Shown here in pieces: positions 1 to 7,084 of a stretch of 18,690 nt of DNA. This DNA is from Elusimicrobia bacterium RIFOXYB2_FULL_49_7 (lineage in GTDB: Bacteria > Fibrobacterota > OXYB2-FULL-49-7): positions 184 to 18,873 of the forward strand of contig MGVN01000254.1 in assembly GCA_001800515.1 (NCBI GenBank). The letters are read 5' to 3'. The notes under the pieces are model-generated. The model saw only the letters and a program-made list of their open reading frames with translations. It searched no databases and was not told the origin of the DNA. How positions within the stretch are numbered: position 1 is the stretch's first letter; every line of letters starts with the position of its first letter. A program made the position numbers and the translations under genes.

Positions 1-93
1 CCGATAATCGAGCTCCAATAAATCAGCCAGTTTCGGAAGATCGAGTCGTTTCAGGTTATATTCAATGTCCGGATTGTCGGTATAAAAATTCAT
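1..93 (-). CDS. Acyl-CoA dehydrogenase, N-terminal fragment (runs off window)
   Basis: Only the first 31 codons are present, reading leftwards from an ATG at 93 and leaving the window at 1. The start MNFYTDNPDIEYNLKR resembles the N-terminus of acyl-CoA dehydrogenases found next to etfBA in FCB-group and other anaerobic bacteria, flavoenzymes that oxidise acyl-CoA to enoyl-CoA or run in reverse. An AGGA ribosome binding site lies inside the last codons of etfA, whose stop is only 4 bases upstream, so the gene is the third member of the etfB-etfA operon. The call rests on the short N-terminus plus context; no catalytic residue is visible, so another acyl-CoA-handling flavoprotein cannot be excluded. 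Confidence 0.6.
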   Translation of the reverse strand, partial: MNFYTDNPDIEYNLKRLDLPKLADLLELDYR

Positions 94-97
94 GCTT

Positions 98-1207
98 TTA
101 TCCTTTGGATTTATAGGCCTTGATCATCATGGGGATCACTTCTTTCAGATCTCCGACAATGGCGTAATGAGCGATTTTCAGCATGGGGGCATCAGGGTCG
201 CTATTGATAGCAATTATTTTACTGGAATGCTCCATGCCTGCGCGGTGCTGAATAGCGCCGGAAATACCGCAGGCAATGTAGAGTTTTGGACGGACCGTGG
301 TGCCGGTCTGGCCTACCTGATGATCGTGTTCAATCAGTCCGGAGTCCACGGCTGCGCGGGAGGCGCCTACTGTACCGCCGATGGTTTTGGCCAATTCGAA
401 AATGAGCTTGAAATTCTCGCGGCTGCCAACGCCAGCACCACCGGAGACGATGATATTGGCACCTGTAAGGTTGACCTTACGGCTACCGACCACTCGCTTG
501 ATCATTTTTACGATGAAGTCTTTGGAGGAAAAATCGACCTTGAATTTGACGACCTTGCCTTTCCGTTTTTTGTCCGGCGCAGCCAACTTCATGACCCCTT
601 CGCGAACCGTGGCCATTTGGGGCCGGTGTTCCGGGGAAACAATAGTGGCTACAATGTTACCGCCGAATGCGGGACGGATCTGATAGAGAATCTTTTCATA
701 AACCTTTTTAGTCTTGGGATCTTCGTGATTGCCGATGGCCAAATCCGTGCAGTCTGCAGTAAGGCCTACTTTTAACTCGCTGGCAACCCGGGGGGCCAAG
801 TCGCGGCCAATAGAGGTGGCGCCAAAGAGCACGATTTGCGGCTTGGTGGTCTTAATGACCTTAACCAGCGCTTTGGCAAAGGGGAGGGTTTCATAAAAAG
901 AGAGGCGGCTATCTTCCACAGTATAGAAGATATCGCATCCGTAGGCAAAGAGGGCCGGTGCGTATTTGGCCTGTGCTTTGCCGATGGCCACAGCGCATAC
1001 TTTGACACCCAATTGGTCGGCAATATCGCGTGCCTTGGAAACCAGTTCAATGCTCACTGGCGCTACTTCATTGTGCTCGGTCTCAATGTAAATCAGAACA
1101 TCGTTTTTAGACTCAATGACAGTTGAACCTTTCAGTTTGGGAGCAACCGTTTTGGTCTTTTTGACAGCCTTGACGGCTTTCTTGGGGGTCGGTTTCTTTT
1201 TAGACAA
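98..1207 (-). CDS. etfA: Electron transfer flavoprotein subunit alpha
   Basis: 369 residues. EtfA binds FAD and, with EtfB, carries electrons between acyl-CoA dehydrogenases and other redox partners in the cytoplasm. The C-terminal FAD domain (about 245-365) is well preserved: GASRAAVDSG (281-290), QVGQTG (297-302), SGAIQH (316-321) and AINSDPDAP (333-341), matching the ETF-alpha signature. The N-terminal Rossmann-like half runs from about 35 to 220. The start is TTG at 1207: AGGAG seven bases before it is the best ribosome site and no in-frame ATG lies nearby. The gene overlaps the etfB stop by 8 bases, indicating translational coupling. Unusual is a lysine/alanine/proline-rich stretch of about 28 residues before the conserved fold, making the protein longer than the usual 310-340. 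Family assignment is firm; whether this Etf bifurcates electrons is not settled. Confidence 0.95.
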   Translation of the reverse strand: MSKKKPTPKKAVKAVKKTKTVAPKLKGSTVIESKNDVLIYIETEHNEVAPVSIELVSKARDIADQLGVKVCAVAIGKAQAKYAPALFAYGCDIFYTVEDSRLSFYETLPFAKALVKVIKTTKPQIVLFGATSIGRDLAPRVASELKVGLTADCTDLAIGNHEDPKTKKVYEKILYQIRPAFGGNIVATIVSPEHRPQMATVREGVMKLAAPDKKRKGKVVKFKVDFSSKDFIVKMIKRVVGSRKVNLTGANIIVSGGAGVGSRENFKLIFELAKTIGGTVGASRAAVDSGLIEHDHQVGQTGTTVRPKLYIACGISGAIQHRAGMEHSSKIIAINSDPDAPMLKIAHYAIVGDLKEVIPMMIKAYKSKG

Positions 1208-2120
1208 AGGTCTTCTCCTGGATCAGTTCCTGCATGAATTCCTTGATGGCCGCTTCAGTGGGGGCAATTTTCTTAATGTCGCGGGCTGCGAGTACCACAT
1301 TTTCAATCTTTTTAACCTTGGTGGGTGAACCGGCCAGGCCGATGGATTCCGGAGTGCATTTAAGGTCTGCTGCAGTCCAGGTTTCAATGAGCAACCCTTT
1401 GGCGCTCAGTTCCGCACATTTTTTATCGACTTCCGAAGTGACCCAGTCAGCAGCATAGTTCTCGCCCGGGGTGGCGGCTTTGACTGCTTCCTCGACCTCG
1501 ATGCGCGTTTTGGCTTTTTTGAATTTCATCAGGTATTTAGCGCCAAAAGAGCGGGGCTGGTTGGCTGAGGCGGTAACCGTCAGAAGCAAGGGCAACCCGG
1601 CTTCCAGAACTTCCGAAGAACGACCCAGGGAGCGGCGCAGGGTAATCCGCCTTTTCTGGATATTGACCACTTCTTCGACATAGGTGATTTGGTTCATCGG
1701 AACCTTTTCTGCCAGCTGGGGACCCACTTGGGCTGTGTCGCCGTCAATGGCCTGTCGTCCGCAGAGAACCAGGTCTGCTCCCCCTACCTTCTTGACAGCT
1801 TGGGCCAAGGTATAGGAAGTGGCCAGGGTGTCTGCACCGGCAAAGGCGCGATCCGTTACCAAAACAACGCGATCCGCACCCCGGTAGAGCGACTCCCGGA
1901 GAATGTCTGCTGCGCGAGGGGGACCCATACAGACCACGGTTACTTGGGCGTCGAAACGCTCTTTCAAGGAGATGGCCATTTCGAGGGCATTCAAATCCTC
2001 GGGGTTGAAGATGGCGGGCAGGGCTGCTCGATTCACGGTACCATCTTCCTTCATCGCCTGCCCGGAGATGTTGTGGGTATCGGGAACCTGTTTGGCTGTT
2101 ACGATTATTTTTAGTTCCAT
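1200..2120 (-). CDS. etfB: Electron transfer flavoprotein subunit beta
   Basis: 306 residues, longer than the usual 250-265. EtfB forms the nucleotide/flavin-binding partner of EtfA. Visible family features are the N-terminal KQVPDT (10-15), the segment NPEDLNALEMA (39-49), GADTLATSYTLA (95-106) and the nucleotide-binding loop CGRQAIDGDTAQVGPQ (120-135). The extra length is a C-terminal charged region of about 50 residues, which is known in some bacterial EtfB proteins and probably packs against EtfA. It is the first gene of the operon; its stop lies inside the start region of etfA. No clear Shine-Dalgarno site precedes the ATG; the leader is A+T-rich. Tight linkage to an acyl-CoA dehydrogenase suggests butyryl/acyl-CoA metabolism, possibly with NADH-dependent bifurcation, which is inference. 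Confidence 0.95.
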   Translation of the reverse strand: MELKIIVTAKQVPDTHNISGQAMKEDGTVNRAALPAIFNPEDLNALEMAISLKERFDAQVTVVCMGPPRAADILRESLYRGADRVVLVTDRAFAGADTLATSYTLAQAVKKVGGADLVLCGRQAIDGDTAQVGPQLAEKVPMNQITYVEEVVNIQKRRITLRRSLGRSSEVLEAGLPLLLTVTASANQPRSFGAKYLMKFKKAKTRIEVEEAVKAATPGENYAADWVTSEVDKKCAELSAKGLLIETWTAADLKCTPESIGLAGSPTKVKKIENVVLAARDIKKIAPTEAAIKEFMQELIQEKTFV

Positions 2121-2151
2121 AGTGCCGATAAAAATATTAAAAAAAAGAAAG

Positions 2152-2181
2152 AGAATACCAGAATTAAGTTAAACTTTTCAA
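2152..2181 (-). promoter_or_regulatory. Candidate promoter for the etfBA operon
   Basis: Read on the minus strand, a TTGAAA box (2176-2181) and a TATTCT box (2152-2157) are 18 bases apart, placing transcription start near 2145 and the etfB ATG about 25 bases further on. It is the only reasonable sigma-70-like pair in the 74-base gap between baiN and etfB. The two boxes match the consensus at 5 and 4 of 6 positions; in A+T-rich DNA this can arise by chance. Confidence 0.35.
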
Positions 2182-2194
2182 AAAAAGGCTGTTT

Positions 2195-3442
2195 TTAACC
2201 GATTTTCCCGGCTAACCGCCCCATGGAAAAGGCGGCCATCAGGTTGAATCCCCCACTTTCGCCATCCACATCCACCACTTCACCGGCAAAGAAGAGTCCT
2301 TCAATCAACCGAGATTCCAGGGTTCTGGGATTGATTTCATCAAGAGAAATCCCTCCGGCAGTCACTTGCGCCTCTGCTAACGGACGAGTATTGCCAATGG
2401 AAAGGGGGAAGTGCTTGATGGCTGATAGTAGTGCTTTTCGCTCCTTAGCTGAAATTTGATGGCCCCATTTTTCCGAAAAAAGGGCAGTTTGGCGCAATAC
2501 TGCCTCTACTAACCGGTCTGGTAGCCATTCGCGAAGCAGGGTTTTGATGGGCAAACGGCCTTTGGTATCCAGGAAAAATAAGAGCATGTCTTCTGTCTCC
2601 TGGTCGTTCTGTTCTGAGATAAAGTCCAATTCCAAAACCACTTTTTGCGACTTTGCCAAGGATTGGGCCACGGTCCTGCTAAGAAGAAGAGGCAGGGGGC
2701 CGGATAAGCCGAAATGGGTAAACAGAAGATCTCCTTCCCGGACAGCGACCTTTTCATTATTACATAAGAGAGTGGCTTTGATGGCCGGAAGGCTTAACCC
2801 TTGCAGGGTCTTTGGAAGTTCTTGATTTTCTGTGACCAAGGGAACCAAGGCAGGTAGAATAGGGGTGATGGTATGGCCTGCCTGTTTAGCCAGTTCAAAG
2901 CCGCTGCCATCTGACCCGGTGGTGGGGTAGGAGGCGCCGCCGGTAGAAATAATGACTTTATCTGCCTGAATGCACTTTCCATTTTGAAGAATAACACCGC
3001 AGACTTGCTTGTCTTTGAAATGGATGGTCTGGACAGGCATATTATATAGTATAGATACCCCTAAAGCGGTTGCATGGGCAGCCAAGGCTTGTGCCACCCG
3101 ATTGGCATTGCCCTCTTTGGTGAACAGTTTTCCATCTTCTTCTTCAACGGTCTCAATACCCAGCTTTTCCAGGAAGTCCAATAGGTCTGGGGTATGGAAA
3201 TGGTGGGCTGCCTGGCGTAAAAAGGGGCCGTTCTTTCCAAATGCTTCTAAAAACCGGTCTATATCGCATTGGTTGGCCAGGTTACCTCGACCATTGCCCG
3301 TAATGGAAAGCTTGATGCCCGGTTTGGCCATCTTTTCAAAGAGGGTGACTTTGGCGCCTGCTTCAGCGGCGGTGATGGCAGCCATGAGGCCGGCGGGTCC
3401 TGCGCCGATGATGGCGAGATGGTGTGTGGGGGAGGGCATCAT
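2195..3442 (-). CDS. NAD(P)/FAD-dependent oxidoreductase, BaiN/HI0933 (YhiN) family
   Basis: 415 residues, a normal length for the HI0933/BaiN family (TIGR00275-type flavoproteins). The N-terminus has the dinucleotide fold GAGPAG (13-18) for FAD, followed by TGNGRGNLAN (48-57), where most relatives have a cysteine (GRCN); here it is glycine. STGGASYPTTGSDGSG lies near residue 170 and the C-terminal flavin-contact block GEVVDVDGESGGFNLMAA is intact. Members are cytoplasmic flavoproteins of mostly unknown substrate; one was named for bile-acid work, which says nothing about the role here. The start at 3442 begins the fold properly (ATG-ATG, either usable), with only a weak ribosome site. It lies upstream of etfB but has a 74-base gap, so co-transcription is uncertain. 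Part of its coding DNA (3172-3240) is duplicated at 11046-11114. Confidence 0.9.
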   Translation of the reverse strand: MMPSPTHHLAIIGAGPAGLMAAITAAEAGAKVTLFEKMAKPGIKLSITGNGRGNLANQCDIDRFLEAFGKNGPFLRQAAHHFHTPDLLDFLEKLGIETVEEEDGKLFTKEGNANRVAQALAAHATALGVSILYNMPVQTIHFKDKQVCGVILQNGKCIQADKVIISTGGASYPTTGSDGSGFELAKQAGHTITPILPALVPLVTENQELPKTLQGLSLPAIKATLLCNNEKVAVREGDLLFTHFGLSGPLPLLLSRTVAQSLAKSQKVVLELDFISEQNDQETEDMLLFFLDTKGRLPIKTLLREWLPDRLVEAVLRQTALFSEKWGHQISAKERKALLSAIKHFPLSIGNTRPLAEAQVTAGGISLDEINPRTLESRLIEGLFFAGEVVDVDGESGGFNLMAAFSMGRLAGKIG

Positions 3443-3624
3443 TTTACTCTTTGAAAATAGTGCTTTGTTATCGGAGTGACTCCTTAAAGAACAAAGGAAA
3501 TATAGAATACCGGGAAAAAGGAATCAATCGACACGGATTTGAATTCTGCAAAGGAACCGAATTTTATTTGCGTCCAGGGTTGTTGAGGGGTGTTTTTATT
3601 GTGAATGATGTTCCGGTATGATAC
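3172..3624. repeat. Direct repeat DR1 (parental copy: 5' part of baiN plus upstream DNA)
   Basis: Two parts of this stretch recur at 11046-11201 in the same orientation. 3172-3240, inside the BaiN-family gene, matches 11046-11114 at all 69 bases; 3538-3624, upstream of that gene, matches 11115-11201 at 86 of 87 bases (g3592 against a11169). The 297 bases between the two parts (3241-3537) are absent from the second copy. Since baiN is intact here, this is the parental copy. The match stops abruptly at 3624, 24 bases before the IS66-type element starts. Confidence 0.95.
3499..3527 (-). promoter_or_regulatory. Candidate promoter for the BaiN-family gene
   Basis: On the minus strand TTGATT (3522-3527) and TATATT (3499-3504) are separated by exactly 17 bases, predicting a start near 3492 and a leader of about 50 bases. 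The boxes match the sigma-70 consensus at 4 and 5 of 6 positions. The pair lies just outside the conserved 87-bp arm of the direct repeat, so the copy at 11115-11201 lacks this promoter. Confidence 0.45.
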
Positions 3625-3648
3625 ATAATAACCATGCAGTAATGTATT

Positions 3649-3666
3649 GTAACTACTCACGTCCCA
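3649..3666 (+). repeat. Left terminal inverted repeat of the IS66-type element
   Basis: GTAACTACTCACGTCCCA is the exact reverse complement of 4572-4589. One more base on each outer side (t3648, a4590) also pairs, giving 19 bp if counted. Confidence 0.9.
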
Positions 3667-3761
3667 AGCACGGCCCCTCTTTGAGTCCCGTAGGTTGACG
3701 ATTTCAAATATTGACAAATAGGATCTTCACAAAGACAGGTCCAGGATTTTATTTTGTTGTT

Positions 3762-4585
3762 ATGCCAATCACGATAACGCGCGAAGAATTTCATCAGATA
3801 TATGTTCAAGGTGAAGATGCGGTTTATGCGTTGGTTCAAATGCTGGTTCAGCGTTACAATAAGCTTGAAGAAAGAGTTACCGTCCTTGAAGCCCGCCTCG
3901 GTAAAGACAGCCATAACAGCAGCAAACCGCCTTCGAGCGACTGGAATCGCAAAACGCCACAAAGTTTGCGGGAGAAGACCGGGAAACGCGGAACCTTGCA
4001 TACCGCTCCATTTCCCAGGGGAGTGGACGCACCCGTACAATACGGTCCCAGCATCAGAAGTATACTGGTATATTTTTCGCAATACCCATTGTTGCCGCAA
4101 AAGCGCCTTACGGATGCTATGACGGACCTGTTTGATGTTCGAATAAGTGAAGGCACGGTGAACAAAGCCATTCAAGAGACCTATGTCCGTCTGGAGGCCA
4201 CCGAATCGGCCATCAAGGATGCCATTCTTGGCTCGCCGGTGGTGCATGGCGATGAAACGGGCATGTATGTTGCCGGTAAGAGGATATGGCAGCATACGCT
4301 TGGAACCTCGCTGCATACCTATTTCTTTTGTCATGGCAACCGTGGTAAGGCTGCGCTTAGGGAAGACGGAACATTGGAAGGTCTGAACGTGACCTCCGAA
4401 TGTCCAAAGTTAAGCAAAAAGTATCCGGCTGTTTCCGAAGCATGTTCGGCGCACAGGCATTCTGTCGCATTCGGGGATACATATCGACTGTTCGTAAACA
4501 TGGTGTAAATGTTTTCGATCAACTGGCTAAATGTTTTGACCCTTCTGTCGAAAAGCTTGTTTTGCTTCCGCTGGGACGTGAGTAG
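3762..4585 (+). pseudogene. IS66-family transposase, internally deleted and frameshifted
   Basis: Translation from the ATG at 3762 gives the family N-terminus (MPITITREEF, then a coiled-coil region and LGKDSHNSSKPPSSD). The zinc-finger region with its CxxC pairs, which normally follows, is missing, and the frame jumps directly to FPRGVDAPVQYGP and the core block ISEGTVN...HGDETG with the first catalytic aspartate. After about 4380 a second large deletion removes the region expected to hold the remaining DDE residues and shifts the frame. The characteristic C-terminus ([25 protein letters not shown]) resumes in another frame from about 4403 to the stop at 4585. About 450-530 residues would be usual. 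The in-frame extension upstream of 3762 lies in the terminal region and is not part of the protein. Clearly inactive. Confidence 0.9.
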
Positions 4586-4589
4586 TTAC
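4572..4589 (-). repeat. Right terminal inverted repeat of the IS66-type element
   Basis: TGGGACGTGAGTAGTTAC pairs perfectly with the left end. The TAG stop of the transposase remnant (4583-4585) is inside it. Confidence 0.9.
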
Positions 4590-4712
4590 AAAAGGTTTTA
4601 TCTCGCTGATTTCTGATGGTGAGTTACATACATAGCATTTGGATTTCATTTTTGTGTCCATAATTATTTATAATCTGCCATTTGAACCCTATGTGTTTGT
4701 AAATCTATAACT

Positions 4713-5603
4713 CTACTTTGTCGAGAGATCTTTAATTCTTGGTGCGAACAACTCCTTTAATGCGGATATAAACCCCTGGACGTTCAGGGCTTCCTGATAA
4801 TACTGACTTTCCCTGATCCGGATCATGCCCATCTTATCTATATCAGAAAAATATTTCTCAACTAGGTCCGCGGCGTCCTTGACGTAAGAATTTTTATGAT
4901 ATTCGGCGTGAAATTGAAGTGATTCATCCCATTCTTTTTTCGTTATGGTTGCCGTTATGGTATAAAGGTCCAGGGCATGATACCGGCCAAAATCCTTTGT
5001 CGGATCCTCCAGCCGGTCGCTGAACGCAAAAAGCTTCATCATCAGGAAAGAAAAAGGATGCGGGACATACACTTCTCCGGTCCAGGCAACCCCGCCTGTC
5101 AATGCTCCGTTGACAGGAACAGAGAGCAATCCTTGTTCCAAGGTAGGCACTTCGTCCACCGGGTGCGCGTGAAGCCCGATGGAGGGATTTGGCCGCGCAC
5201 GTCTATTGTCAGCTTTAACAGTCGTGTTCTTGAAACTGCTTTGCGGTCCTGTCAGAATATCGATTTTAATTCCCCGGGCATCATTCTCCGCTGAGACGGG
5301 TCTTACAAACTGATAGTTTTCGGCGCCGGGTATTGCTTTGTAACCGAGTTTTTTAAGTGCTTGAGAAAGCGGCTTCAGCTTTGTTGAGTGGATGAGTAAT
5401 TCTGGACGGAGGAAAAGGTCGATGTCGTTGGTTGACCTGGCTTCGGGCCATTTTTTCAGAAGTGTCGATGTTCCCAGCTTCTGAATGTGGTCCACTTTGA
5501 GAAAGATGCCGAACCCGCCGCCGATGATCAGCTTCACATCCGTGCCGGAAAGCTCGTGCAGCAGGTCCAACAGAGACGTTCTTAAATCGGGCATGGTAAT
5601 CAT
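4713..5603 (-). CDS. AbiEii/AbiGii-type nucleotidyltransferase toxin
   Basis: 296 residues. The protein resembles the nucleotidyltransferase toxins of type IV toxin-antitoxin/abortive-infection systems, which modify RNA targets such as tRNA acceptor ends and arrest growth. The fold's hallmarks are visible: a glycine-rich start (GGG 28-30), the metal-binding pair in STNDIDLFL (D60, D62), a third acidic residue in KIDIL (D115), and a later lysine/arginine block KLFAFSDR (190-197) followed by HALDLY (209-214) that matches the DUF1814-type motif. The ATG at 5603 overlaps the partner's stop as ATGA; a second ATG at 5594 is possible, but the overlap favours the first. It is the second gene of the pair, as in AbiE modules. 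Target and activity are unknown. The right end of the IS66-type element lies 124 bases past its stop. Confidence 0.75.
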   Translation of the reverse strand: MITMPDLRTSLLDLLHELSGTDVKLIIGGGFGIFLKVDHIQKLGTSTLLKKWPEARSTNDIDLFLRPELLIHSTKLKPLSQALKKLGYKAIPGAENYQFVRPVSAENDARGIKIDILTGPQSSFKNTTVKADNRRARPNPSIGLHAHPVDEVPTLEQGLLSVPVNGALTGGVAWTGEVYVPHPFSFLMMKLFAFSDRLEDPTKDFGRYHALDLYTITATITKKEWDESLQFHAEYHKNSYVKDAADLVEKYFSDIDKMGMIRIRESQYYQEALNVQGFISALKELFAPRIKDLSTK

Positions 5604-6709
5604 TGCAGAGTCTTTTTAAGGGGGGTTAGAATCTCATTTCTCACCTGTTGGGCGGTTTCCTGGTCCCGCTTGTCCCCTTTCATGAGTTCCAGATAGGTTT
5701 GGACCGGAGAAGACCATAAGAGGCCGTTTTCCTCACGAGCATCAAAATAAACCGTGGCGTCTTCGATTTCCACTAATTTCAAGTTTGCAAATTTATCGGT
5801 TTCTTTTCCGGGAAGTTGCTTTATGACCTCTTCCGGCCGGGCGGAATAAATGGTCACCTCCTCCCCTCTTTGCATGACTGCATACCGTGAAACAGAAGAT
5901 AAGCCGCCAACCATGACTGGTGTGTTCGCTTCTTTCGAGGATTCGGCAAGCCGTTTTAACAAAGAGAGTCTGTCTAAATCAACCTTCAAGCTGATTATGG
6001 AGCGATTTTCGGGAGCACGGTAATTTTCTGAAAGTTTGTCGAGCAACACTTCCGGCTGAAGAAGTCTTATTTGACCGTTATTGCGCGAGATGATCAGGTC
6101 ATTTTCCATTTCGGCGAGGGCTTTGGATACCGTGGACAAATTAATTGAGGGCCGGTTGAGGGCTTTGGACATGAAATCAAGGTCTTTAATGCCCTCCAGG
6201 ACCTCGTTCACGGATGTGAAAACCGGCCGCACGAGAAAAAGACGGCTGACAAGGGAGCTGTTTTTCCGGTAAACGTTTTTTATGGGCGAATAGGAAGGAA
6301 ACCGGTTGGGCTGCCCTGTCCGGTAGATTGCGAATTTGTCGGCCGCGGTGACAATGCCGTTTCCGCAAAGGTCGATGCCACTGATACCCTCTTTTTCCAA
6401 TTCTTTCAATCGCTCCTCATTAAGAAAAGGAACGATAAGCATGGGCAGGAGGTTTTTGGTGAGCCTGGTGTTTTTAAGGAGGCTCAGAGCGTCCATAAAA
6501 GCCTTGGGCGTGGAGAGCGCTTTTATCTCAAGGGCAAAATCAGCTTTTACCTTGGCCCATGTAATTTCGACAAGCCCGTCCAGCCGGGCGCCTGCTTTCG
6601 GCTGCTTGCGTTCCTTAAAACGCAATGACAGCGGCGGAAAGGACACCCTCCCCTGTTTCAAACGGCTTATTATTTCCGCTTCATTAAGCGGTTTCTTATT
6701 ATTGTTCAT
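5600..6709 (-). CDS. AbiEi-like antitoxin/regulator with nuclease-like N-terminal domain
   Basis: 369 residues, first gene of the type IV toxin-antitoxin pair. Region one (about 40-135) looks like a restriction-endonuclease-type fold: RLDGLVEI (D44), then ADFALEIK (D57, E61-x-K63), resembling a D...ExK motif, and GISGIDLCGNG (108-118), a block common to COG4861-type AbiEi relatives. Region two (about 165-217) looks like a winged helix: SKALNRPSINLSTVSKALAE reads as helix-turn-helix and LIISRNNGQIRLL as the wing. The C-terminal part (about 225-369) is probably the part that counters the toxin. The protein presumably binds its own promoter, where a dyad is present. Classical AbiEi proteins place the winged helix at the N-terminus, so the order here differs. 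Whether the nuclease-like motif is active is unknown. Assignment is by motif and gene pairing. Confidence 0.7.
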   Translation of the reverse strand: MNNNKKPLNEAEIISRLKQGRVSFPPLSLRFKERKQPKAGARLDGLVEITWAKVKADFALEIKALSTPKAFMDALSLLKNTRLTKNLLPMLIVPFLNEERLKELEKEGISGIDLCGNGIVTAADKFAIYRTGQPNRFPSYSPIKNVYRKNSSLVSRLFLVRPVFTSVNEVLEGIKDLDFMSKALNRPSINLSTVSKALAEMENDLIISRNNGQIRLLQPEVLLDKLSENYRAPENRSIISLKVDLDRLSLLKRLAESSKEANTPVMVGGLSSVSRYAVMQRGEEVTIYSARPEEVIKQLPGKETDKFANLKLVEIEDATVYFDAREENGLLWSSPVQTYLELMKGDKRDQETAQQVRNEILTPLKKTLQ

Positions 6710-6744
6710 TTTCCTGATTAGGAAAATATACTATTTTAGGAAAT
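6709..6744 (-). promoter_or_regulatory. Candidate operator of the AbiE-like operon
   Basis: A perfect 7-bp dyad with a 4-base centre, TTTTCCTGATTAGGAAAA, covers 6709-6726 and touches the first base of the antitoxin-gene start codon. A third half-site TTAGGAAA starts at 6736, 18 bases from the equivalent one at 6718. A TATATT box (6725-6730, minus strand) overlaps the dyad, though no good -35 box sits at the right distance. AbiEi proteins are known to bind inverted repeats in their promoters and repress them, so the arrangement fits autoregulation. The match to any known AbiEi site was not tested. Confidence 0.45.
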
Positions 6745-6810
6745 TTTGCAAGGATTTATTCATTGGGTTGGGTTTGCGTTATTGACCGGGTTGTGATAAG
6801 AGTTCTTTCC

Positions 6811-6848
6811 CCTGGATATGGATAAAGCAGTTGTTATCCGAACCCAGG
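6811..6848. repeat. Interrupted dyad (stem-loop), function unknown
   Basis: CCTGG (6811-6815) pairs with CCAGG (6844-6848), and GGATAA (6820-6825) with TTATCC (6834-6839). A symmetric 4x4 internal loop separates the two stems and the terminal loop has 8 bases. There is no T-run, so it is not a typical terminator. It lies about 100 bases upstream of the antitoxin gene. Confidence 0.4.
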
Positions 6849-6976
6849 CCGAGGCGATTGGTACGAACGCTTGTCAAATAATTCCTATTTTCTTTAGGAA
6901 AGCATTTACCTGCTGAAAAGCGTCCTGCTTTATAAGTTCGATTTCTTCTTTGTCCTCGAGCTCTTCAAATGCCGTG

Positions 6977-7084
6977 CTACTGTACTACAGCAAATTTCGC
7001 AAACTGTTTTACCTTATTACTTTTAATTCCCACCACGTATATACCAGGCACGAGTGCAGGTGTTTTCGTGAAATCTTCCTGAAA
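6977..7084 (-). pseudogene. Orphan C-terminal tail of a T9SS-sorted protein
   Basis: A 35-codon open stretch on the minus strand, bounded upstream by an in-frame TGA, ends with LVPGIYVVGIKSNKVKQFAK and a few more residues before TAG. The pattern P-G-[IV]-Y-V-V-x-[IV] followed by a lysine-rich segment and short hydrophobic end is the last third of a type A T9SS sorting domain. Everything upstream (signal peptide, passenger, start) is missing or frameshifted, so this is the debris of a secreted protein lost when the neighbouring mobile elements arrived. It does not match the tails of the two intact T9SS proteins in the window closely enough to be a copy of either. Confidence 0.55.

Larger units (their letters stand above)
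3649..4589 (+). mobile_element. IS66-family (ISBst12-like) deletion derivative, MITE-like, 941 bp
   Basis: The element is bounded by perfect 18-bp terminal inverted repeats that begin with GTAA, as IS66-family ends do. Full-length relatives are about 1.6-1.7 kb, so roughly 0.7 kb of the inside has been lost. What remains is a broken transposase gene reading left to right whose stop codon lies in the right terminal repeat. The 8-bp flanks (aatgtatt on the left, aaaaggtt on the right) do not match, so no target duplication is visible; either it decayed or a flank was rearranged. The element cannot move alone but its ends look usable by a related transposase. Confidence 0.85.

Noticed and set aside
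92..775. Long plus-strand open frame opposite etfA
   Set aside because: It is the antisense of a strongly conserved gene, has no ribosome site and shows no recognisable motif. The same applies to the plus-strand frames opposite etfB and baiN.
3640..4598. 8-bp target duplication around the IS66-type element
   Set aside because: The flanks aatgtatt and aaaaggtt agree at only half of the positions, and shifting the boundary by one base does not help.
6874..6990. Short frame resembling the end of a Phd/YefM-type antitoxin
   Set aside because: The resemblance is a generic acidic helix; there is no start codon and no toxin partner.
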